DNA from: UMGS902 sp045538895
Lineage (GTDB): Bacteria > Bacillota > Clostridia > Oscillospirales > CAG-272
Length of the DNA stretch: 13,248 nt
Direction: 5' to 3'
NCBI GenBank assembly: GCA_045538895.1
Contig: JAZQEH010000064.1
Coordinates: 1 to 13,248, forward strand
The position numbers and the translations under genes are program-made. Under the pieces are notes generated by a model. It did not search any database. It was not told the DNA's origin and was given only the letters and a program-made list of their open reading frames with translations. Shown piece after piece: positions 1 through 6,869 of the stretch. Position 1 is the first letter of the stretch. Each line of letters starts with the position of its first letter.

Positions 1-127
1 AAGCCTTCCTCAGACGAGGAAGGTGGCGCCGTAAGGCGACGGAAGGAGGGAACATTTCTAATTGTTACTTTTTTCCCTCCCTCAGTCAGCGTTCCGCTGA
101 CAGCTCCCTCGTCTGAGGGAGCCTTTA
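1..127. repeat. Imperfect inverted-repeat (MITE-like) element
   Basis: The stretch is a large imperfect palindrome: bases 1-51 resemble the reverse complement of about 73-125, with an AT-rich centre (52-72). Each arm folds again. On the left, CCTTCCTC/GAGGAAGG (4-11/16-23) and CGCC/GGCG (27-30/35-38). On the right, GTCAGCG/CGCTGAC (85-91/95-101) and CTCCCTC/GAGGGAG (104-110/115-121). No protein is encoded. The CAGTCAGC..GCTGACAGCT block recurs at 13129-13150, so this is one of a dispersed family. It may extend left of the window. A non-autonomous mobile element or a structured intergenic repeat is the likeliest reading; transposition itself is not shown. Confidence 0.7.
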
Positions 128-157
128 TTACAACCCTAAACAATAATTTACCGCAGT

Positions 158-187
158 AAAAAACCGTCATCGAAAGATGACGGTTTT
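158..187 (-). terminator. Rho-independent terminator of the pho operon
   Basis: A perfect 12-bp stem (160-171 with 176-187, core ACCGTCATC/GATGACGGT) closes a 4-base loop. On the minus strand it is followed by six T (163-158). It lies about 110 bases past the phoR stop, the first strong stop signal after the operon. The flanks are A-rich on one side and T-rich on the other, so it could work in both directions. The same stem, with one loop base changed, is used again at 8687-8716. Confidence 0.9.
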
Positions 188-228
188 AATTTTTATCTCC
201 ATTTGTGTTGCTGATATAATCTTGCTTC

Positions 229-250
229 GGGACGTCGAGGACGCCGTCCC
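229..250. repeat. GC-rich hairpin, possible dispersed repeat
   Basis: GGGACG (229-234) pairs with CGTCCC (245-250) across a 10-base loop. On the minus strand the block begins GTAGGGGACGG, and the opening GTAGGG is shared with the hairpin repeat at 10821-10892. It lies between phoR and its terminator. I recognise this kind of GTAGGG hairpin as common in intergenic DNA of gut Clostridia, but only one copy is present here, so membership of a family is from memory. Confidence 0.4.
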
Positions 251-297
251 CTACCGGTAAAATGGGGGTGTCGTATGTAATTGGAAATAGATTTTTA

Positions 298-1944
298 TCA
301 GAACACAATCGTTACCGTTGTGCCTTTGCCGACCTCGCTGTCGATGGCTATTTTGCCGCTGTGATACTGTACGGCATGCTTTACGATAGAAAGTCCGAGA
401 CCGGTGCCGCCGGTTTCCTTAGAGTGGCTCTTGTCCACACGGTAGAAGCGTTCAAAGATACGGCTCTGATGCTCGGGGGCAATACCTATGCCGGTGTCCC
501 TTACCGTTAAAACGGCATGACCGCTATCCTTGCCTATTATGATTTCTACCTTGCCGCCGTCTGTGTTGTAGCGGATGGCGTTGTCGCACAGGTTATAAAT
601 AATCTCATAAATATAGCGGCGGACACCGAAAATGGTGCACTCTTCGCCCTCTATGCTTATTTTCACGCCTCTTTTTGCGGCCGCATCACTCAAAACCTCC
701 GAAACCTCTTTTGCAACCTCGGTAAGTTCTACGGTTTCGGTTGCCGGCTCACTCTTTTCGTCAAGCTGGGAAAGGCGGATAATATCGTCTATAAGAGATA
801 CAAGCCGTGTGGCTTCCTTGCGGATGTTGCCGATGAAACGTGCAGTGTCCTGCGGTTTTACAAGTCCGTTTTCGAGAAGCTCGGCACTACCGATGATGGA
901 TTGAAGCGGAGTTTTCAGCTCGTGTGTGACGTTTGCAGTAAACTCCCTGCGGTTACGCTCTGCAAAAGCACGGTCGGTTATATCAAATACAAGAATAAGT
1001 GCACCGAGAGTTTTGCCATCGGATATGATTGAGTTGACGGTGAATTGGTACTCACTGCCGTTTCTTTCCTCGGTATATTCGCTATGCTTGCCGTCAAGAG
1101 CGTTCCAGATGGCTTTGCCCATTTTGCTTGTGCGGTCAACGAGCAGAAAGTCGCTGCCTTTAACGTCGTTTCTTACGGCGAAAATCTTCTTTGCCGCCGC
1201 ATTCATGCTGATTACCATGCCGTGTTCGTCAAGCAAAACAAGGCCCTCGCTCATGGAAGAAATGATTTGCTCAAACTCATCGGTTTTACGTCGCAGGGCA
1301 TCCATCTGTGACCTGATTTGCTTATGCTGCTTGTGAAGCTTTGTAAGTATGGGGGTAAGCTCCTCGTAGGTATTGTTCTCTGACGGCTGCTCTAAATTGA
1401 GTTTCATTAACGGCTCGGTTATCTTTTTTGCCATAGCGGTCGAAAGAACTATTGCAACGATTGCGGCAAACAGAATAATTGCACATATTGCAGGTGACAT
1501 GCCGAGTATAAGCATGCCAACGGTAAAACGGCTGTTTGAAATTCTCAGAACGTCGCCGTTTTCGAGAAGCACCGCTTCGTAAAAGGTTTTTTCTGTAAGA
1601 GTTGCGGAATATCTTGCACTGCTTCCTGTGCCGCTTTCAAACGCTTCTGTAATCTCTTCACGGCCAAGGTGATTTTCCATTTCGCTAACGTTTGCTTTGG
1701 TGTCGTAAAGCACGGTTCCGTCAGCATCCACAACGGTAAAACGAAATACCGAGGAGCCGAAATTTTCAAAATACTCGATGCCGACTTCGTTTACTGTATC
1801 GGTAACAAGTGCAAGCTCTGCTTTCAGCTGCTTTACCTGCGAATCGTTGAAATAGTCATACAAAAAGCTGGTTGCAATACCGATGCTTGCCAGAAGAACA
1901 ATCAGTGCTACCGAAAAGATGGAATTAAATATCTTTTTTGTCAT
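298..1944 (-). CDS. phoR: Phosphate-regulon sensor histidine kinase PhoR
   Basis: This 548-residue membrane kinase senses the phosphate state, through PhoU and the Pst transporter in known systems, and phosphorylates PhoB. One membrane helix spans about residues 8-29. An extracytoplasmic domain follows at about 31-142, then a second helix at about 145-170 that runs into a HAMP-like stretch (AKKITEPL). A PAS domain lies at about 223-330. The HisKA motif VTHELKTP puts the phosphorylated histidine at His341. The ATPase domain shows the N box (NLCDNA, 451-456), the G1 box DTGIG (483-487) and the G2 box GGTGLGLS (512-519). All catalytic motifs are intact. Its ATG overlaps the phoB TGA as ATGA, and the upstream ribosome site is weak, so translation is probably coupled to phoB. 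The large outer domain is of the PhoR/WalK type usual in Firmicutes. The gene symbol rests on motifs plus the pst context. Confidence 0.95.
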   Translation of the reverse strand: MTKKIFNSIFSVALIVLLASIGIATSFLYDYFNDSQVKQLKAELALVTDTVNEVGIEYFENFGSSVFRFTVVDADGTVLYDTKANVSEMENHLGREEITEAFESGTGSSARYSATLTEKTFYEAVLLENGDVLRISNSRFTVGMLILGMSPAICAIILFAAIVAIVLSTAMAKKITEPLMKLNLEQPSENNTYEELTPILTKLHKQHKQIRSQMDALRRKTDEFEQIISSMSEGLVLLDEHGMVISMNAAAKKIFAVRNDVKGSDFLLVDRTSKMGKAIWNALDGKHSEYTEERNGSEYQFTVNSIISDGKTLGALILVFDITDRAFAERNRREFTANVTHELKTPLQSIIGSAELLENGLVKPQDTARFIGNIRKEATRLVSLIDDIIRLSQLDEKSEPATETVELTEVAKEVSEVLSDAAAKRGVKISIEGEECTIFGVRRYIYEIIYNLCDNAIRYNTDGGKVEIIIGKDSGHAVLTVRDTGIGIAPEHQSRIFERFYRVDKSHSKETGGTGLGLSIVKHAVQYHSGKIAIDSEVGKGTTVTIVF

Positions 1945-2615
1945 ACTTTATCTTCCAATCTGTAGCCGAAACGGATTACGGTTTTAATTTGACCGCCGGC
2001 ACTTCCGAGCTTGTGGCGGAGTGTTTTTATGTGCATATCCACCGTTCTGGTTTCGCCCACGTAATCGGTTCCCCAGATTTCGCTCATCAGCTTATCTCTT
2101 GAAAATACCATGCCCGGATTGTGCATGAAGAGCCGCAGCATTTCATATTCCTTGTGAGTAAGCTCAACGTTTTCGCCGTTTGCGATTACCTTATGTTCTT
2201 TTTCTTTTAATGTTATGCCGCCGATTACGGTATTACCGTCGGGAGCTTCTTTTGCCGTGCGGCGAAGCACCGCTTTAACACGTGCAACCATTTCCATTAC
2301 ACCGAAAGGCTTAACAAGATAATCGTCTGCACCCAAGTTAAGACCGCTGATTTTATCCATCTCGGTACCCTTTGCGGTTGCCATGATAACGGGAATGTTT
2401 TTATATTCAGCCACAGAACGAAGCTTTGAAAGCACGCAAAGCCCGTCCATGTCCGGCATCATAATATCAAGGATAATAAGCTCGGGAATTTCGCTTTTCA
2501 ACGCTTCAAGCATAGAAGCGCCGTCGGCAAAGCCGCATGCAACAAATCCCGTTTGCTCTAACGTGTAAACTTCTATTTCACGTATGGTACTGTCATCATC
2601 AACACAAAAAATCAT
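1941..2615 (-). CDS. phoB: Phosphate-regulon response regulator PhoB/PhoP (OmpR family)
   Basis: This 224-residue DNA-binding regulator is phosphorylated by PhoR and activates phosphate-starvation genes. The receiver domain has the acidic triad VDDD (residues 5-8), the phosphorylated aspartate in LDIMMPDMDG (Asp50) and the conserved lysine in LVKPFG (Lys102). An OmpR-type winged helix fills about 128-224, with the recognition-helix region near VGETRTVDMHIKTLR. I start at the ATG at 2615, because AGAGGTG lies six bases upstream. The longer reading from GTG at 2624 would place the start inside that ribosome site. The gene overlaps phoR by four bases. It is the obvious candidate to bind the TTTTAC boxes at 6747-6786 and 8644-8683. 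Firmicutes literature calls the orthologue PhoP. Confidence 0.95.
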   Translation of the reverse strand: MIFCVDDDSTIREIEVYTLEQTGFVACGFADGASMLEALKSEIPELIILDIMMPDMDGLCVLSKLRSVAEYKNIPVIMATAKGTEMDKISGLNLGADDYLVKPFGVMEMVARVKAVLRRTAKEAPDGNTVIGGITLKEKEHKVIANGENVELTHKEYEMLRLFMHNPGMVFSRDKLMSEIWGTDYVGETRTVDMHIKTLRHKLGSAGGQIKTVIRFGYRLEDKV

Positions 2616-2638
2616 GTCATACACCTCTCTTTCTTAGG

Positions 2639-2657
2639 CATTACGCATAGCGTAATG
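2639..2657 (-). promoter_or_regulatory. Hairpin in the phoU-phoB leader
   Basis: CATTACGC (2639-2646) and GCGTAATG (2650-2657) form a perfect 8-bp stem with a 3-base loop, ending some 10 bases before the phoB ribosome site. Upstream, GCGCAAAA (2661-2668) can pair with TTTTGCGC (2699-2706), the latter touching the phoU stop. No T-run follows, so this is not a terminator. RNA processing, or tuning of phoBR expression within the operon, are possible roles. I see no convincing promoter in this 90-base gap. Confidence 0.5.
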
Positions 2658-2705
2658 TGGGCGCAAAACGGATTACTTTGGATTTTAGCTTTCTTCATTT
2701 TTGCG

Positions 2706-3350
2706 CTACTCTCCTTTATGAATGCCCGTTACCGAAAACTCTACCCACTCTGCAATATTCACGGCGTGGTCGCCGATACGCTCAAAATACTTCGCAATCA
2801 TGAGAAGATCCACGGCATATTCTCCGTCTGCTTTATTTTCAGATATCATTTTTATCAACGTGTCTTTCATTCTGCCGAAGGCTTCGTCAACAACGTCGTC
2901 GTGTTCGGCTACCGCTTGAGCAAGAGCAACGTCCTGCTTTACATAAGCATCAATGCTGTCAGTTACCATTTTGCAGGTTGCTTTCGCCATTAGCTTAAAA
3001 TCTGCAAATTCGGTGCCGGTCCTGCCATTGAGAAACGGTATTATCTCGGCAATATCTTCTGCCTGATCTCCGATTCTCTCCATGTCAGTTATCATTTTAA
3101 GGGCGGCAGAAATCACACGAAGGTCTTTTGCTACAGGCTGCTGTTGAAGTAGGAGCTTCAAGCAAATAGACTCGATTTCCCGTTCCATTTGGTCAATTTC
3201 ATGACCTCGCTCTTTCGCTTTTCTTGCACCTTCAACGTCACCGTTTAACAGGGCTTTAGCTATAATGGCGATTAGTTCCTCACATTCTGCACCCATTTGG
3301 ATCATCTTTTTATTCAGCAGACTAAGCTGCTCATCAAATCTGCTTCTCAT
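2706..3350 (-). CDS. phoU: Phosphate transport system regulator PhoU
   Basis: This 214-residue, all-helical cytoplasmic protein links the Pst transporter to PhoR and restrains kinase signalling when phosphate is plentiful. The two PhoU repeats each carry the metal-binding signature, ERIGDQAEDIAE (91-102) and ERIGDHAVNIAE (190-201). The amino end MRSRFDEQL is typical of the family and fixes the start at 3350. Reading further upstream would add 27 residues that are simply the pstB tail in another frame. The start lies four bases after the pstB stop. The nearest ribosome-site-like run, AGGAAGG, is about 13 bases away, so translational coupling to pstB is likely. Length is normal. A second PhoU module is fused to the Na/Pi protein at 6848-8596. 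Confidence 0.96.
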   Translation of the reverse strand: MRSRFDEQLSLLNKKMIQMGAECEELIAIIAKALLNGDVEGARKAKERGHEIDQMEREIESICLKLLLQQQPVAKDLRVISAALKMITDMERIGDQAEDIAEIIPFLNGRTGTEFADFKLMAKATCKMVTDSIDAYVKQDVALAQAVAEHDDVVDEAFGRMKDTLIKMISENKADGEYAVDLLMIAKYFERIGDHAVNIAEWVEFSVTGIHKGE

Positions 3351-3354
3351 AATA

Positions 3355-4110
3355 TCAACCAAACCTTCCTGTAATGTAATCCTCGGTACGTTTGTCCTTC
3401 GGTTGTGAGAATAATTCCTCGGTCTTGTCAAATTCCACTAACTCTCCAAGAAGGAAGAATGCCGTATTATCCGAGATACGGACCGCCTGTTGCATATTAT
3501 GAGTCACTATAATTATAGTATATTTTTCCTTCAATTGCAATGCAAGTTCCTCAATTCGTGAAGTGGAGATCGGGTCAAGTGCCGAAGTCGGCTCATCCAT
3601 CAGCAAAACTTTTGGCTCTACGGCAAGAGCACGAGCAATACAAAGTCGTTGTTGCTGACCGCCTGAAAGACCGAGTGCGTTCTTTTTGAGCCGGTCCTTT
3701 ACTTCGTCCCAAATAGCCGCATCCCGAAGTGCCTGCTCTACTATTTCATCCAGTTTTACTTTGTTTGTGATGCCGTGTGTACGGGGGCCGTAAGCAATAT
3801 TATCGTAAATGCTCATAGGGAAAGGGTTCGGCTTTTGGAACACCATACCAACGTCACGGCGAAGCTCGTTTATATCCACATCCTTATCGAAGATATTGCG
3901 ACCGTTATAGCAAACCTCGCCCGTGATTTTTACAATCGGAATAAGGTCATTCATACGGTTAAGGGTTTTAAGAAACGTGGATTTACCGCATCCCGATGGG
4001 CCAATCAGTGCCGTGATGCTTTTTTCGGGAATGGCAATGTTAATGTTTTTTAAGGCTTTATTATCGCCGTACCAAAGGTTTAAGTTTTTAGCCGTTATAA
4101 TTTCACTCAT
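3355..4110 (-). CDS. pstB: Phosphate ABC transporter ATPase PstB
   Basis: This 251-residue ATPase powers phosphate uptake through PstCA on the inner face of the membrane. Walker A is GPSGCGKS (37-44), and the Q-loop lies in FQKPNPFPMSIYDN (Gln92), a stretch peculiar to PstB. The signature is LSGGQQQR (148-155), Walker B is VLLMDEP (168-174), and the switch histidine is His204. Everything needed for ATP hydrolysis is present and the length is standard. The ATG overlaps the pstA stop as ATGA, and AAGGAG lies six bases upstream. Four bases separate its stop from phoU. Confidence 0.98.
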   Translation of the reverse strand: MSEIITAKNLNLWYGDNKALKNINIAIPEKSITALIGPSGCGKSTFLKTLNRMNDLIPIVKITGEVCYNGRNIFDKDVDINELRRDVGMVFQKPNPFPMSIYDNIAYGPRTHGITNKVKLDEIVEQALRDAAIWDEVKDRLKKNALGLSGGQQQRLCIARALAVEPKVLLMDEPTSALDPISTSRIEELALQLKEKYTIIIVTHNMQQAVRISDNTAFFLLGELVEFDKTEELFSQPKDKRTEDYITGRFG

Positions 4111-4946
4111 GCGTTTCTCCTTTTTGCGAAGTGTTTACCGACCAATGTGGCAGACAGATTTATCAGTAGTGTCAGTATCATCAAAATTGCGGCAATAGCG
4201 AAGGCAACACCGAATTCGCCTTCCTCTTTGGCATAGACGTAAAGGGCTACCGTCAGGGTTGCACCGGGAGAAGTAAGTCCCGTGAAAATACCGTTCAGAG
4301 CGTGAGCAAAGCCTGCGGTAAAGAGCAGTGCCGCCGATTCACCGAGAATACGACCGACAGAGAGAATACATCCGGTGATAATGCCGTCCACACATCCGGG
4401 AAGGACTACAGTGCGGATCACACGCCATTTGCCTGCACCCAACCCGAACGCACCTTCACGGTAGCTCTGCGGAACGGTTTTTAAGCTCTCCTGAGTGGTT
4501 CTCATTACTGTGGGTAAATTCATGATCACTAAAGTCAGTGCACCTGCGAGCAAGCTCGTTCCAAAGTTGTTTGAAAAGAGAAGCATACCGACAAGACCGT
4601 ATATGATGGACGGAATGCCCGAAAGGGTTTCGGCTGCGTATTCAATAATAGCCACTATCTTTTTATTTTTGGCGTATTCGGTAAGGTAAATTGCCGCACC
4701 GACACCAAGGGGCAGAACAATAATCAACGTGGCAAGCACGATGTAAACTGTGTTTAAAGTATCGGGCAAAATGCCGATTCTCCCGGTTAAGTAGCTCGGC
4801 TTGGTGGATAGAAGTTCCCACGTGATATTGGGGATGCCGTTTATAAGCACGTATACAAGCAGAAACAGCACAAGAGCCGCTGTAAGTGCGGTACAAACAA
4901 ACATTGCGCCACGCATTAAACCGATATATAGTTTTCTTTTATTCAT
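4107..4946 (-). CDS. pstA: Phosphate ABC transporter permease PstA
   Basis: This 279-residue integral membrane protein forms, with PstC, the phosphate channel. It has six likely helices. The PstA hallmarks are TLSGIPSIIYGLVGM (107-121), the ATPase-contacting EAA-like loop REGAFGLGAGKWRVI (163-177), and GRILGESAALLFTAG (198-212). I start at the ATG at 4946, which has AAGGAG seven bases upstream. The earlier in-frame GTG at 4964 lies upstream of that ribosome site and inside pstC. The start is one base past the pstC stop, and the stop overlaps the pstB ATG. No damage is seen. Confidence 0.96.
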   Translation of the reverse strand: MNKRKLYIGLMRGAMFVCTALTAALVLFLLVYVLINGIPNITWELLSTKPSYLTGRIGILPDTLNTVYIVLATLIIVLPLGVGAAIYLTEYAKNKKIVAIIEYAAETLSGIPSIIYGLVGMLLFSNNFGTSLLAGALTLVIMNLPTVMRTTQESLKTVPQSYREGAFGLGAGKWRVIRTVVLPGCVDGIITGCILSVGRILGESAALLFTAGFAHALNGIFTGLTSPGATLTVALYVYAKEEGEFGVAFAIAAILMILTLLINLSATLVGKHFAKRRNA

Positions 4947-4947
4947 C

Positions 4948-5820
4948 TTATTTCTCCTTATCACGCTTCAAGAAGAAATTGAGCGTAGCGTTAATCAGCA
5001 TAATAAACAGGAACAGTACAAGGGCAATGGAGAACAGTGCGTTTCTCTGTAAGCTGCCCGGGCTTGAATATGCCATTTCACTTGCAACGGCGGTGGTAAG
5101 AAAGCGGACACTCTCAAAGAGAGAGGGCATGTTTGCCACGTTGCCCGCAACCATCATAACCGCCATCGCTTCACCAATGGCACGGCCAACACCAAGCACA
5201 ACTGCGGCGGCGATACCGCTTTTGGCGGCAGGGACTGACACTTTGAAAAAGGTTTCGGTAGGCGTTGCACCCAGAGCAAGGGAGGCGTCTTCGTATTCCT
5301 TTGGCACAGCATCAAGGGCGGTAATGGAAACCTTGATAATATTGGGCAGTATCATAATCGCAAGTACAATAATAGCCGCAAGCAAGCTTGCGCCGTCCGG
5401 CACGCTAAAGATCTCACGGATCGCCGGCACAAGTACAAGCATGCCGACAAGACCGTACACAACCGACGGGATACCTGCAAGCAGGTTAACGGCGGCTTCA
5501 ATAACGGCTCTGACCTTCTTGCTTGCGTCTTTGGAAAGATACACGGCGGTAAAGAAGCCGATTGGCACACCAATCAGTATTGCTCCCGCCGTTCCGTACA
5601 CGCTTGTCAGTATATACGGCAGTATCCCATATTTCGGCTCGGCGGCGGTGGATGCCCACTCTTTGCCGAAAAGGAAATGGAAAAGTCCGATCTCCTTGAT
5701 TGCCGGAATACCCGATATAATCAGATATACCGTAATGAGCAGAACACAACCGACGGTAATCAGACCGAGTATGAGGAATATGCCGTGTACGGTACTCTCA
5801 AACAATTTGTTTTTATTCAT
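4948..5820 (-). CDS. pstC: Phosphate ABC transporter permease PstC
   Basis: This 290-residue integral membrane protein is the partner of PstA. The first helix is at about 12-37, followed by an outer loop. The marks of the family are LLAGIPSVVYGLVGM (113-127), the EAA loop EDASLALGATPTETFFKV (177-194) and GRAIGEAMAVMMVAGN (212-227). The ATG has AGAGGT six bases upstream. It follows pstS after a 56-base gap that holds a stem-loop, and it is nearly fused to pstA. Length and motifs are normal. Confidence 0.97.
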   Translation of the reverse strand: MNKNKLFESTVHGIFLILGLITVGCVLLITVYLIISGIPAIKEIGLFHFLFGKEWASTAAEPKYGILPYILTSVYGTAGAILIGVPIGFFTAVYLSKDASKKVRAVIEAAVNLLAGIPSVVYGLVGMLVLVPAIREIFSVPDGASLLAAIIVLAIMILPNIIKVSITALDAVPKEYEDASLALGATPTETFFKVSVPAAKSGIAAAVVLGVGRAIGEAMAVMMVAGNVANMPSLFESVRFLTTAVASEMAYSSPGSLQRNALFSIALVLFLFIMLINATLNFFLKRDKEK

Positions 5821-5841
5821 AGCTTAACCTCTATGGGAATC

Positions 5842-5869
5842 AAGCGGCGATACTTGTATGCCGTCGCTT
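5842..5869 (-). promoter_or_regulatory. Stem-loop between pstS and pstC
   Basis: AAGCGGCGATAC (5842-5853) pairs imperfectly with GTATGCCGTCGCTT (5856-5869): the outer AAGCG/CGCTT and inner ATAC/GTAT pair, with a bulge between. It follows the pstS stop by seven bases and no T-run follows. Stem-loops at this spot in binding-protein transporter operons often shield the upstream message or weaken read-through, giving more binding protein than permease. That role is inferred here. Confidence 0.5.
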
Positions 5870-5876
5870 AGAGTCC

Positions 5877-6677
5877 TTAGTTAGCAGGAACAACACCCGC
5901 ATCGCTGATGATCTCATTTGCTGCTTCGGAAGTAATGTAATCGAAGAACTTACGAGCACTTTCAGAGAGATTTGTATTTTTATCCGTTACGAGAACGAAC
6001 GGACGTTGTATAACATAACTGCTATTCTTGATAGTTTCCTCGCTTGCGGCAACACCGCCTACGGTAAGAGCCTTTACAGTGTCCTTAACAGAAGCAAGAG
6101 AAGCATAACCGATTGCCGCAGGGTTGCTTGCAACAGTGGTGATAACGTCGCCGGTAGAGGTTAGTTCCTGACGGTAATCACATTTGTCTTTTGTATCGGT
6201 GATATCCTCAAAGCCATCTCTTGTACCGCTGCCTGCTTCACGGCCGATGAGTACGATCTCGGCATCGTTGCCGCCAACCTCTTTCCAATTCTTGATTTCG
6301 CCGGTGTAGATCTTTGCGATGGTTTCAACGTCGAGGTCGTAAACGGGGTTGTTGGGATTTACGATAATGGCGATACCGTCATAGGCTAAGATAGTTTCTT
6401 CAAGACCGTTTGCTTTTTCCTCGTCCTTGAGGTTGCGGCTTGCAAGACCGATGTCGCATCTGCCTTCCTGCACCGCCTGAATACCTGCGCCGGAGCCGGT
6501 GGCGTTGTAGGTTACGGTAATGCCGGTGTCTGCTTCAAAGGCTTCGCCCAAACCTCCGATAACCTTGTTCATAGAGGTAGAGCCGTCTGTTGCTACCGAT
6601 TCTTTGTTGCCGCCGCATCCGGCAAGTACACAAAGAAGTAAAACTGCTATTGTGAGTACACTAATAATCTTTTTCAT
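5877..6677 (-). CDS. pstS: Phosphate-binding lipoprotein PstS
   Basis: This 266-residue lipoprotein binds phosphate outside the membrane and passes it to PstCA. The signal peptide ends in the lipobox LAGC, giving Cys21 as the lipidated residue. Phosphate-contact loops typical of the family are DGSTSM (31-36), ATGSGAG (59-65) and GREAGSGTRDGF (145-156). I start at the ATG at 6677, with AAAGGAGA eight bases upstream. A TTG at 6683 is only two bases from that site and would add two residues. It is the first gene of the pho operon, directly behind the Pho-box promoter at 6731-6786. It belongs to the shorter PstS type common in Firmicutes. Confidence 0.97.
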   Translation of the reverse strand: MKKIISVLTIAVLLLCVLAGCGGNKESVATDGSTSMNKVIGGLGEAFEADTGITVTYNATGSGAGIQAVQEGRCDIGLASRNLKDEEKANGLEETILAYDGIAIIVNPNNPVYDLDVETIAKIYTGEIKNWKEVGGNDAEIVLIGREAGSGTRDGFEDITDTKDKCDYRQELTSTGDVITTVASNPAAIGYASLASVKDTVKALTVGGVAASEETIKNSSYVIQRPFVLVTDKNTNLSESARKFFDYITSEAANEIISDAGVVPAN

Positions 6678-6730
6678 CTTCAAAATCTCCTTTGGATTTA
6701 TTATTTGTCGATTCTCTCGACTACGGTTAT

Positions 6731-6786
6731 ATTTTATCGCTGCGTTGTAAAATCCGTAACCAAATTTGTGTAAAAAAGAAGTAAAA
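6731..6786 (-). promoter_or_regulatory. PhoB-dependent promoter of pstSCAB-phoU-phoBR
   Basis: On the minus strand three TTTTAC boxes lie at 6786-6781, 6775-6770 and 6752-6747, and a -10-like TAAAAT at 6736-6731. The spacings are 5, 17 and 10 bases. A further TTAC core (6759-6756) lies between boxes two and three. There is no good -35, as expected for an activator-dependent promoter. The 11-base repeat step matches how PhoB dimers bind in known systems. The whole arrangement is repeated exactly at 8628-8683. Transcription would start near 6724, giving a leader of about 47 bases. Confidence 0.8.
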
Positions 6787-6790
6787 GAAA

Positions 6791-6817
6791 AGCGTCGCCT
6801 TGATACTTGGCGACGCT
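6791..6817 (-). terminator. Terminator of the Na/Pi cotransporter gene
   Basis: AGCGTCGCC (6791-6799) and GGCGACGCT (6809-6817) form a perfect 9-bp GC-rich stem with a 9-base loop. On the minus strand TTTCTTTTAC follows. It sits 30 bases after the gene's stop. The T-rich tail contains the first Pho box of the pstS promoter, so the end of one unit and the control region of the next are fused. Confidence 0.88.
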
Positions 6818-6839
6818 ATCATTATTAGTGTCTTACATT

Positions 6840-6869
6840 AAAGTATCTTATACAAATGAAAGATACTTT
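6840..6869 (-). other. Inverted repeat spanning the Na/Pi gene stop codon
   Basis: AAAGTATCTT (6840-6849) and AAGATACTTT (6860-6869) are perfect 10-base arms around a 10-base loop. The stop codon (6850-6848) sits at the edge of one arm. The stem is AT-rich and therefore modest in strength. It could protect the message end, or be chance. Confidence 0.35.

Noticed and set aside
4886..5827. Plus-strand open frame opposite pstC
   Set aside because: The sense strand encodes a complete PstC with all motifs; the antisense product is low-complexity and has no start signals.
6678..6683. TTG start for pstS at 6683
   Set aside because: Only two bases separate it from AAAGGAGA; the ATG at 6677 has normal spacing and gives a standard signal peptide.
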